Source of the DNA: Capsaspora owczarzaki ATCC 30864
Lineage: Eukaryota > Opisthokonta > Filasterea
Reading direction: 5' to 3'
NCBI RefSeq assembly: GCF_000151315.2
Contig: NW_011887293.1
Coordinates: 969,585-1,033,584, forward strand
Length of the DNA: 64,000 nt
The notes under the pieces are model-generated. The model was given only the letters and a program-made list of their open reading frames with translations. It was not told where the DNA came from and did no database searches. The position numbers and the translations under genes were made by a program. Positions 24,301 to 34,915 of the stretch are shown here, one piece after another; position 1 is the stretch's first letter; each line of letters begins with the position of its first letter.

Positions 24301-24903
24301 AAAGGTGGTCGTCGAAGCAGCTGGAGCGGGCTCTGGCACGAGCACATTGGCTTGAGGAGCGCCGCTATTGTTGAGCGACGTGGCGTCCGACGACTTGGAC
24401 GAGCTCGTGGTCGCACTCGCGGGCACGGCGATGGACGCTGATACGTCCTTGTTCTCCCACGCAGCGGTCGGCTGGGTCTCTCGGGCGGCACTGGCACTGG
24501 CACTGGCACTGGCACTTGCAGCATCAGCATCAGCATCAGCTTCGGAAGGAGCATCAACAGCCGTGCCGCTGTGGCCCTGCAGCAGACCGTTGCTCGTGAC
24601 AAAGTTGCTGCTGTTGAGACTGTCCGAGCTGCCGCCCAGCGTGGTGGCCGCGGGCCCGCTCATGTGAGGGACGACGGCGCCAATCATCAGCTGCACGGCG
24701 GCAGGCTCGTCGTTGTCGTCGCCGTCAAAGCTCAGCGCGTCGAGCTCGACTGGGGGCACGTCCAGCAGCAGCAGCTGGTCCTGGTGGTGGTGGTGGTCAT
24801 CGTGGTGGTCGCTGTGGTGCATGAACGCCGCATCGGGGTCTGCGTCGTCGGCAGAGTGGCTGGCTGCGGTGGTTTCAGGGTCGTCTGCTGCAGCAGAATC
24901 CAT
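21346..24903 (-). CDS. APPL: APPL-like BAR-PH-PTB endosomal adaptor
   Basis: The exons are 24903-23153, 23053-22966, 22849-22604 and 22467-21346, giving 1068 residues (human APPL1 ~709). APPL proteins bind Rab5 on early signalling endosomes and curve membranes. After a ~265-residue low-complexity N terminus (His/Asp-rich run, Ala-Ser and Ala-Asp repeats), a BAR domain spans ~268-565. Its R-Y-A-R-M-S-K-R-K and A-L-L-E-P-M-L-A-F-M-H-A-Q segments match APPL closely. A PH domain (~575-695) follows, with W-D-R-V-W-F and D-D-R-R-F-A-F. A Ser/Pro/Ala linker leads to a PTB/PID-like fold (~840-980), then a low-complexity tail. BAR-PH alone could be ACAP, but there is no ArfGAP and the PTB-like end supports APPL. 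The long N-terminal extension is unusual for the family. Confidence 0.85.
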
Positions 24904-25154
24904 TCGGGGAAGAAAGAAAAAAAACAAAGTGAGTTTTTTGCTTTTGATCTTTTGGCTTTGATTTTACGATAAACTTCAACTTGATCATCGTGTAGCAGAT
25001 TCGCTTTGGTGAACAGCAGTCTCGTCATCATTGAACAAAAAAAAACGTCAAGATCAACCATGCAAAACCGAAACGACCAGCGGCATGCGACGAAAAAAAG
25101 CACACAATACAACAAACAAGCACAAGAAACAGGTGACAGAAAAAAATGGGTCTT

Positions 25155-28100
25155 CTACCAGTGAGCGTTGTGAAGCTTGGCAGCCGCTTGGACAAAGTCC
25201 ACATGCGAGGCATACAGCGCGAGACTCTGGTCAATGGCAACCCACTTGACGGCGCCGGCATCGTCGCCAGCCTGGAGCTTGAAGGCCTCAAACACGGTGG
25301 TGTCGTCGTGGAAGTTGACGGCGACCGTCTCCATCCAGGCGTTGTCAGTGTTGCGTGGATCGTCGACATAGCCCTTGAACACGGTCACGCCGTTGCCAAA
25401 CAGCTGGTCGATTTGAGTTTCGAGCTCCTTCTTGCGCTCCTCGGACGCTTCGACCGAGTTCATGGCCTCCTCGCCAAACTCCTTCTTGAGGGTGGCCGAG
25501 ACCGTGTCGCCGGGCTCCACCATGCCGCCAGGAATGGCCCATTGGCCGTTGTCCTTGCGCTTGATGGCGACAAACTCCAAGACGGGCTTGCCGTCGACAA
25601 GAATTTGCTTGCCGCTCTCGTCCCGCTGCCACCGCGTCACCACCGGGTCTGCGGCATGGTTGGGGCCCCATCGTCCAAGCAGTCCGCGCCCTGCAAGACC
25701 AGTGCGGCCCTTGGGGTTGCTGCAGAAAGGACATGCAAAGACAGAGAGAAGAGACCAAGAATGAGTGTGATTGCTCTCATCGTGATTCATCACAACCAAC
25801 ACGAAACAAGCAGCAAAAGTAGAGAGCGGAAACAACTGTTACCGAGGGAGACCATCAACGATCTGGTAGGTGCCTTCAAAGCTGGTGCGGTCCACAGCGC
25901 CATCCACGGCGTTGAACTTGAGGTCGGCCTTTTCCTACACGAGAGGCAAAATGCAGCAAGTCAAGCAACAATTCAAAATGCCGGCAAAACGTTAGTGAGT
26001 CTCCAACAACAACAAAAAAAACCCCCTGACAGATAAACCAAACAAAAACAAAAAACATAAAATTTGAACAAAACTCACGGTACGAACGTCGACATCCGCC
26101 CAAGCCGGCTTGCTCAGCACAACAGGAGCAGTGTAGTCCGTCGGTGAGTAGTTGGGGAAATCGGCACTCCAGGACACGACGGAATCCGACACGGCAGCGC
26201 GCTTGACGCCGCCTTGGTACGTCTCCTCTCGCGCTTTGGTGTGCGGCTTGCTGGCGGACGCTGCCCCGCTGGTTGAAGCCTTGGGAGCGTGCATGGAGCG
26301 AAGCGACTCCTGTCGGTCGAGCGCTGCTCCGGGCTTGTCGTTGGCGGGGTCGTGGAAGTAGCTGCCCTTCAGATCAAAGCTCAGGCAGCGCTGCACAGTG
26401 CGTTCCCAGAAGCGGAAGGTGTCGCGGACAGCCTGCGACAGGGGTTGCGGCTGGAAGACACGCTGGGACTTGCGCAGAGCAGACAGCTCGTCTCGGGAGG
26501 TCCAGATGCCCGCCGCGAGGCCCGCAAGGAAGGCAGACCCCAATGCAGTCATGTCAAGCGTCTCTGCAATGTCGAGCGGTGTTTGGGTCAGCGTACTGCA
26601 CAGCTGAAGGAGGAAGGCGTTGCGGCATACACCGCCGTCCATGCGGACAGAGTTGAGGCGGATGGGAACATCCGTCTTGAGAATATCAAACAATTGCTTG
26701 AACTGGTACGCGATCGCCTCGAGCAGCGCGCGAACGCAGTGCTCTTTGGTGGAGCCAAAGGTCAGGCCCATGAATGCAGCGCGCGCGTTGGGGTCATTGT
26801 ACGGCGCCTGCAGGCCGTTGAAACCGGGCACGAGGTAGACACCGTCCGAATCAGGAACGGACTCTGCCATTGCCTGCGTCTGTCCAGGCTCCTGGTACAA
26901 GCCTACACAGTATTTTGGTTGTCGTGGTTGGAAGGAACCAAAACAACAAAAAGGAGGGGGACGGGGAGGGGTGGCATGACAAAAAAAAAAGTGAGCAACT
27001 CTCTAGCTGAGCGGCATGACAGAAGAATTAGTGAATAGGAAGCACCAAATGCTTACCAAAGCGTTGGCCCCATTCAATCATGGAGCCAGCAGAAGATGCG
27101 ACCGCCTCGGCGAGAAAGACAACCTCGTCGCCAATCTTCCATGCGACAAGCGGGTAGAGGCCCTTGTCGGAAGCGTGGGGCTTGGAGCCAGTGTTAATGT
27201 CCATCATCATGCCAGTGCCAATCGTGACCTTGACATCGCCACGCTTGAAGCAGCACTCGCCGAACAGGGCGCTTTGCTGATCCGCAACCACCGCAGTGAT
27301 TGGGATGGGCGCGCCGAACAGGGAGGCTTCCGTCGAGCCGAAAGTGCCGCTGGTGTCGCGAATCTCTGGAAAGATGCTGCGCGGGATGGACAGCATGTTG
27401 ATCACAAAGTCGTTCCAGCCCATTTGGAAGGGGTCGAACAGGCCGGTCGAGCTCATGTTGGAGTAATCGGTCGCGTGAAGGGCGCCGGCGGAGAACTTGT
27501 ACAGCAGCCACGTGTCGACGGTGCCGAACATGAGCTTGCCTGCCTTGGCCATCGGCAGCGCTTCGGGAATGTTTTGGAAGATCCACGCAAGGCGAATGGA
27601 AACCTGCACCGTCGTGAAGGTGAACGAGCTGGCGGCCTTCATGCGCGAGGCGCGTGTGAACGTGTGGGCCAGCTTGGCACCCGTCGTGACGGACTAGACG
27701 AAGTACGCGGCGGAAAAAAACAAACAACAAAGTGAGGAACAAAACGAAACGGAACGATACAAGAGACAAAAAAGCAGCGGTCAAAAAATGAAGAGACAGC
27801 TGAACCAACCTTCATCGAAAAGGACGAATTCCACTCGCGGCAAAGCTTGGCCGCACGCAAGTCTTGCCAAGTGATAAAGTTATGCAGGGGCTTGCCAGTG
27901 TCGCTGCAGGCGTGAAGCCAAGGGGGGTAACGTTAGTGTTTTGAAGGTTCAATTGAAACGACATCGACAAACAAACGCAACACAAGGTCCTTTTACCGAT
28001 TCCAGTTGGTGAACGAGTTTCGCTGCGTGGTGATGCCCAAGCACGAGATCTGAGCTGCTGGGACCTTGGACGCTGTGGGTTTGGCACACAAAAACGGTCA

Positions 28101-28897
28101 GAAATGGATGTTTCCATTGAGGACAGCAATGCTGCACCCATTACCTTTGATAGCATCGGTGATGACCTGCTTGCACTGCGACCACAGAATCTCGGGATCC
28201 ATTTCAATCCAGCCAGGGTGCGGGTAGATCGGGATGGTCTGGTTCAGTGCACACAAGAACGGGGGATTAGTGGTAAGGTCGAGATTAGCATTGAGGTTGG
28301 AACTCGTGATTGCCGTTGCTATTGCTGTTTTGGGATGTGAGTGTGTGTGCTATCTATTATTGCACTGGTGGATGTCGCCACACTCACACACAGCATTGAC
28401 AAAGAGAGCGAAGAAGAAAAAAAAAAAAAAAAAAAAGAGGACAATAATAATAATCATCGCTGCGAAGAATCACAGTGCTTCAGCTGCAGCGTGAGTGACG
28501 ACCGCCCAGAGCAGGACAGCGCGACCAACAACAAGCGAGGAAGGTGGCTGGGTGTCGAGTGACGAGACTCGTGTGGGTTGGCTGTGCAGGGAAGAAGGAG
28601 CACACAAGTCTCAATTTGCATTGAGCTCGAGGCGGGGCTCATTATTTCCCCCTCGCCCTTCCTCTGTCAGTCTTCACTCCAATGCACTCCGGCCACACAC
28701 TCGAGCAGACAAGGGAGCCCTTTCTGTGTAATCCATCGATGGCGTGGGGAGGGAGGGGGGGTGGCTGAGGAGGAGAAACTGTTGTTGGTCACCTTGACAT
28801 AGGACGAGCCATGCACTTTGGTGTGCTGATCCAGAACGACGGCCCGGATGCCAGTTGTGCCCACATCCAGCGAGAGGACGTACTTGAGATCAGACAT
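25155..28897 (-). CDS. GK5-NUDT9: GK5-type glycerol kinase fused to NUDT9 ADP-ribose pyrophosphatase
   Basis: The eight exons are 28897-28793, 28238-28145, 28072-27997, 27903-27810, 27693-27057, 26902-26079, 25934-25843 and 25719-25155. All junctions keep frame, giving 828 residues. Residues 1-~515 are an FGGY kinase of the GK5 branch: [52 protein letters not shown] ~37-residue linker follows. Residues ~553-828 are a full NUDT9: [26 protein letters not shown], the Nudix box, [15 protein letters not shown] and L-Y-A-S-H. The join lies inside one 824-nt exon with no stop, so read-through is real at DNA level. The product may pair glycerol phosphorylation with ADP-ribose hydrolysis to AMP and ribose-5-phosphate. 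Met-539 could serve as an alternative NUDT9-only start. Confidence 0.88.
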
Positions 28898-29141
28898 CCT
28901 GAGACGTTGAGAATAATAATAATAATAAGAAAAAAAAAGAGTGCAGAGTGGTAAATTCGTACACTTTTGAATCATCGACAAGAAACGCTTTGATTGTTTG
29001 GATTTGAATGCAAAACGCTGGTGTTCTCAGATAGCGAAGGGACATCTCAAAAAAAGAAATTGTTCATTGGGCATGGACATTCACACACCATGCATCAAAA
29101 TAACAAGACAACAGAGAAGAAAAAGACAAGACAAAACAAGT

Positions 29142-32100
29142 TTACTCGTCCTTCTTGCCACCACGCTCCTTCTCGTAAGCACGAACAAGCTCAAGCTGAG
29201 TGCTCATGGGCACTGGTGCGTGACGGACATACTCCATCGAAAACTCGCCCTTGCCCTACAAGTGACAAGCAGAAACAAACATCATCCGTGAGCTTGTGTT
29301 GATTTGGCCCCCAACTTAAGACTAACAAAAGAAAAGAAAAAAAAAAAAAACACCACATACCTGAGTCGCAGAACGCAATTCGGTGGAATAGCCAAACATG
29401 TTGTTCAGCGGAACCTCAGTCTGGAGAACGCAGTAGCCGTCCGAAACCTCGCTGTCCAGAATCATGCCCTTGCGGCGGTTGACTTGGCCAGACACGGCAC
29501 CCTGGTGCTCCTCGGGGATGGTGATTTCAACCTTCATGATGGGCTCGAGCAGGATCGGGCTGCCGTTGGCGTACGCTTGACGGACTGCGCCACGAGCAGC
29601 GAGGCGGAAGGCCAATTCGTTCGAATCGACAGGGTGCGATTGGCCGTCCTTGAGATCGAAGCGGATGCCAACGATGCGGTTGCCGGTGAGCGAGCCGCGG
29701 TCGCACGCCTCCTGGAAGCCGCGCTCAATCGCCGGGACGAACGCGGGCGCAATGTTCATGCCAATCATGGTGTTGGTAAACTCGTTGGCGTCGCCGGCTT
29801 CCTCGCCGATGGGCTCGATCGTGCCAATGACACGGCCGTACTGACCCGAGCCACCAGACTGCTTCTTGTGCAGGTAGTCAAAGTTGACGGGAGCAGTGAT
29901 GGTCTCGCGGAAGGCAACCTTTGGCTTGCCGGAAATGGTGGGGCAGTTGTACTCGCGCTTCATGCGCTCCAAGTACACTTCCAAGTGGAGTTCACCCATG
30001 CCGGAAATGATGGTCTGTGTAGAGTGGAGGAGTTTTGGTCGAAGTCAGCACCCGAAAAAAAACACCAAGCAAAGGGATGAACAGCGAAAAAGCCGGAAAA
30101 AAAAAAAAAAAAAAAAAAACTCCACAAACCTCCTTGCTGTCCGCGTCAAAGGACAAGCGGAACGTGGGATCTTCTTTGGTGAATCGGCCAAGAGCCTTGC
30201 TGAAACGTTCGAGATCATCCTTGCGCTCGGGCCGGATGGCGAGTGAGATGACCGGCTCGGGAACAAACATGGAGGTCTGCGCATCAACAAGCGAGCGAGC
30301 ACGTTCAAAAATCCAATCCAAATGTAGTCGTCTCATGTGAGTACCATCCAGAGGCGGGGGGGGGGAGAAGGAAAGGAACACGAGAGGGAGGGGGAAGGCA
30401 CTCACCATAGCCAAAGAGGTCGTGCCGTCAGTGAAGGTGTCGCCGGAGGCGCAGTCAACGCCAAACATGGCGCAAATCTGACCAGCGTGGGCTTCTTGGA
30501 TTTCCTCCATCTCGTTTGCGTGCATCTGCACCAGGCGAGGGACCTTGATCTTCTTGCGATCACGAGCGTTCATGATAAACTCGCCGCGACGAATGCGGCC
30601 TTGGTAGACACGCAAGTACGTAAGCTGGCCAAAGCGTCCTGCGTTCCAAAGGCACAGGGTCACAGAGTCAAAGTGTCAGCGATACGATACAAAAAGGGGG
30701 AGGTCGAGTGAGAGGATCGGACAAGGAGGGGGGGGGGAAAAAAAAGAAAGGAAAAAAAAAAAGAGTTTAGCGCAGGCGAGTAACAAGTTTGGAACACGAG
30801 TCTATTAGAAGATAGAAACTGCTTTAGGCTCAGATGCTAGATTATCTCGTGAACCAGTGGCTCCCCTGCGAAAATGATGAGTTGGGCAATTTTGTTTTAT
30901 GCCGATTCCCGAACGGCATCTCCTCGGTCTCTCTCTCTCACGAACCCCCCTCCAAAAAAACAGCCTCCGCTCACGAAAAAGACCCCAACCACTGTATCAA
31001 TGAGGATTGAAAAGAAAAAAGGCGAAAGTCTGCCGCTTGAAAGGATCGGAGGGGGAAAAACGAGGTCATGACATAATCGGCAGGAGCTGACGTGTTGGCT
31101 CACCTTCTTCCAGCTTGAACGCCAGGCCAAGGAACGGCTCCTTTTCGAGGTTCTCGGGATGGACAAGCACCTTTTCGTTGTTGTTGTTGAGGTCAAGGGC
31201 GTAGTTTTTGATTTCGGTCGGGTTGGGCATGTAGGTCACAATGCTGTTGAGGAGCATCTGGACGCCCTTGTTCTTGAGCGCGGTACCGCACAGCACGGGA
31301 GTAAACTTGCGAGAGATGGTAGCACGACGAACGGCGGCCTGCGTGATGGAGGAGGAAGGGTGGGGAGAATGCGAGGAAGGGAACAAAGGGAAATTGTGAA
31401 TTTGGCGCAGAATTCTTCACCCCCCCCCTGTACCACCGAGTATACTCACGCGAAGTTGGTCCGCAGTCGGCTCGACCTCGTTCAAAAAGAGCTCGCCCAG
31501 TTCGTCGTCGACGTCGGCCACGGCTTCAATCAAAAGTGCACGACGCTCGGCAATCACGGTGGCCAGCGCGGCCGGGGGCGCCTCACGACGGATGGTCTCG
31601 CTATTTTCATTGGAAAATACAATAAACGTGAGCTGGAATTTGCCCCAGGTCAAGCTGCAATGTATGTGAGCATGAGAAGAACCTGACGCTTACCCGAAAG
31701 TGCCCTCGTTGTAAAGCGCAACGTTGTCAATCAGATCGACAACACCAGTAAAGTTCTCTTCCGCTCCGATCGGGACTTGGAGCATGGCGGCATTGTGACG
31801 GAGCTTGTTACGGAGCTGCTCGCAGATCTTGAAGGCATTTGCACCAGGACGATCGAGTTTGTTGACAAAGGCGATGGCGGGGACGTTGTAGCGTTTCATT
31901 TGGCGGTCGACAGTCAGGGTTTGGCTCTGCAACAGACGGCAAAAAAAACGGTCGGGATGGGAGAAGGGCTGAGCATCAAGCGGCCGGACAAAGGCGTTTT
32001 TTGTTTTTTCGACAAACTCGACACCGATCAACTCACCTGAACACCACCCACGCCGCAAAGCACAAGGACGGCGCCATCAAGCACGCGCAGAGATCGTTCG

Positions 32101-33016
32101 ACTTCAATGGTAAAGTCGACGTGGCCGGGGGTATCGATAATGTTAATGTTGTGATCCAACCAGCGAGTGTACGTGGCTGCCGATTGAATGGTAATGCCCT
32201 TCTCGCGCTCGAGATCCATGTGATCCATCGTGGCACCGACGCCATCGCGACCCTTGACCTGGACAGCGGGTGCATTTTGCAGCACCACCGAGAATGGAGC
32301 GGCAAAGTGAGTACGAAGTTCAACTGAGGGTTTTTTTCGTCCTAAATGACACCTTTGACATTGACAATCCAAATGCAACATGTCTTTGCTATTACTTCGT
32401 GAATCTCCTTGATGCGACCAGTGTAGAACAGAATGCGCTCGGTCAAAGTGGTCTTGCCCGAGTCAATGTGCGCCGAGATGCCAATGTTGCGCACACGCGC
32501 CAGATCGAACGACGCCGCGCCATCGGCCGAGCTGGCAACCGCACTCGTGGACAGTGCTCGGATCTGCGGGAGGGTACGGCAAAGCGAGTGAGAGTGAGAT
32601 GTGAGATGAGAACAAGAGCCAAGACAGAGAGTGTGTGTGTGTGAACATTGCTGGGTCGATCTTCCCCCCCCCCATCATCCATGCACGGATCGCAGATCAG
32701 CCACTTGATTGCAGCACAGACATCACACGATTATGATGCAGCGCTGAGGGAGACGGAAGCTGGCCGACCGACGAAGGTGATGGCAAACATGTGCTGCGAG
32801 GCGCACATGGCAGCGAACCCCAAATCCTCAGTCCTCAGTCCAGCCGATCCGCTCCCTGGCTTTGTTGAAACTTACGCTGGAGAAGCAGACGGGTGCCGCG
32901 CGCAGAGCAGCAGCAGCGACAGCAGAAGTGGAAGGCGACGACGACGACGACAGCGGGGCAGCAGCAGCATTGCGGGCTGTGCACAGTCGCACCAAGCTCG
33001 CCAATGCAAGTCGCAT
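29142..33016 (-). CDS. GFM1: Mitochondrial elongation factor G1
   Basis: The ten exons are 33016-32876, 32563-32396, 32258-32037, 31926-31694, 31600-31450, 31338-31104, 30638-30406, 30276-30130, 30014-29361 and 29255-29142, giving 765 residues (human 751). It is the translocase GTPase of mitochondrial translation. The first ~50 residues are rich in Arg, Ala and Ser with no acids, a mitochondrial presequence in its own exon. GTPase motifs are intact: A-H-I-D-S-G-K-T-T (G1), R-E-K-G-I-T-I (G2), D-T-P-G-H-V-D-F (G3), N-K-L-D-R (G4). Domains II-V follow, with [33 protein letters not shown] and F-G-Y-S-T-E-L-R-S. It is far closer to EF-G1 than to EF-G2. It shares a ~230-bp divergent promoter with the TMX1-like gene. 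Confidence 0.96.
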
Positions 33017-33246
33017 CTTGAAGAAAAAGAGAGAACGAGAGAGGAAAACAGACTAAGTTCAATGAATCGGAAACATGAGACGACAACCAGCGACTTTCGC
33101 AATGAAATTCAGCCAAATGCTCGTGAATGTCAGATCTCCGAGATGGCCCACCATTGCCTACAGTCATTCAATTTTCATCCACATCCACATCCATATCCTT
33201 GTCTGAGCAACGAAGCCAGTCTTTTTTATTTTTCAACAAGTCGACA
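33017..33246. promoter_or_regulatory. Short divergent promoter between EF-G1 and TMX1-like genes
   Basis: Only 230 bp separate the two start codons, which point away from each other, so both promoters and 5' UTRs must fit or overlap here. No TATA box was identified. A CATCCACATCCACATCC run at about 33177-33195 is the only repeat seen. Confidence 0.55.
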
Positions 33247-34731
33247 ATGCGTTTTTCATTGTGTGCGCTCTTCCTCGTCGTCGCCGCTGCTGCCTTCGTC
33301 GCTGCTCCTGCTGCTTCCGCTGCAGCCAGCCACGATCGTCCTGCGCCGTTCATCATTGCGTTGGACACGAGCAACTTTGACGAGAAGGTCGCACATGGCG
33401 AGTGGCTGGTCGCCTTGTAAGCAGCTCGTCTCTCACGTCTCTCTCTATCTCTCTCTATCTCTCTCTCACTCGCCCCTCTGTCCCTACTCCTGGTGCCATC
33501 ATGCTGCATACGCTTCTTGGCGTTGAATGCGCCTCTTCGTACTGCTGCTCGGGTCTCGTGTTTTGGTTGACTGACCTTCTGTTTTCGTTTCCATTGCGCT
33601 CTGATTTTTTCTGACGTGGACCAACCCTCGACTACGACCCTCGACTATCATGATGCTACTACGACTTCCTTCTACTGCTGGACAATACTCGTGCAACAAA
33701 ATTATTTCCAACCGCCTTGGTTTGTAATTAAAAAAAAAAAAAAACAGCAAGGCCGACTGGTGTGGATACTGCAAGCGCCTGCATCCCGACTTTGAGTCGC
33801 TCGCCCGTGAAAGCATTATCAATGTTGGCGAGGTTGACATCTCCAAGAACTCTGGTAATTCATTCGCTTGGCTGGTGATGGTGGAATGGGGATTTGGCAT
33901 TTTTTTGTTGTTTCAGTTTTGGTGATGCACCAACTTGCTTTGGTTTGCATCCCCATTTTTTGTTCAAACACACACAGCTCTCGCTGCCCGTTTCATGATC
34001 TCTGCGCTGCCTACCGTCTACCAGTATGTCGCGCGTGTTGTTATGTAGGTTTCAGTTTTTGTTCAACCCGACTCACCCGTCTCCCTTCTGTGCAGCATTG
34101 TGAACGGCGAAATTCGCACCTACACCAAGACCCGTTCGCTCAACGATATCCGCGACTATATCACTCGCGAGGAGTGGCGCAATGATGAACCCACCCCCTT
34201 CTGGAAGAGCCCCCTGGCCCCTCAGTGAGTCGCATATTTGCATTGTGTTCCCGTCTCCACACACGGTGAACTGATCATGTTTTCATTTCCACCTCTTCCG
34301 AGCAGCTTCCGTGTCCTCGGTCTGACTCTGAGCCTCGGTGCCATGGCACAGGTATGTGCATATGTTTTCTGAGGTTGTTTTGAGGTTGTTTTGCGCGCAA
34401 AAACTGACTCTTTTGATGTGTTGGACGACTTTCTCGTTTTCAGGACTACTACAAGGTTTTGACGGAGGACTACCAGTTCTCCCAGGCTGCTGTGATTGCC
34501 ATCTTTGTTGGCGCAATCATTGCTGCTGGTATTGCCTTCTCGTTTGTGCTGCTCTTTATTATGGCGTTCGTTGACCTCATCCGAGGAACAAAGCCCGCAC
34601 CTGCTCCCCAGCCGCGCGGCGCTACTGCTCAGACCACTGGCGCTCCTGCTCAGGCCGCTGCCACTTCGGCAGAGCCAGGTCAGCCTGCGCCAACGATTGG
34701 CAAGTCCCCTCGCACCAAAAAGATTGATTAA
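33247..34731 (+). CDS. TMX1: TMX1-like thioredoxin-related ER transmembrane protein
   Basis: The exons are 33247-33416, 33748-33854, 33978-34023, 34096-34224, 34306-34351 and 34444-34731, giving 261 residues. A cleavable signal peptide (~1-26) precedes a thioredoxin domain (~30-150) with a W-C-G-Y-C active site and the cis-Pro segment A-L-P-T-V-Y-H, as in TMX1/TMX4. A membrane helix lies at ~185-210 and a Pro/Ala-rich tail follows. TMX1 has C-P-A-C; here both Cys are kept with a Gly-Tyr pair, closer to thioredoxin/PDI (C-G-P-C, C-G-H-C). The protein ends K-K-I-D, a classical K-K-x-x ER-retrieval signal, which supports a type I ER membrane protein with a luminal redox domain. Confidence 0.85.
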
Positions 34732-34915
34732 ATTCAGGATGTGCCAAAGGTCCAATCTGAATAGTACAGTGCATTTTCTCGTCAAAATAGCGGAATGATA
34801 CTGTAGTATGCCATCCACATCTTTTCAATACTCGTTTGTTTAAATTAGAACCACAGACACAAAGACACTTGAAACATCACAAAACGACAAACAAATAAGC
34901 AAACCATCAAGCAAA

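Noticed and set aside
26079-26902. Two overlapping separate genes (GK5 and NUDT9) instead of a fusion
   Set aside because: No stop, promoter-like gap or intron lies between the parts; both are read in one frame in one exon. An alternative internal start remains possible and is noted.
30780-30870. AT-rich patch in an EF-G1 intron as a possible mobile-element remnant
   Set aside because: No terminal repeats or target duplication could be found.
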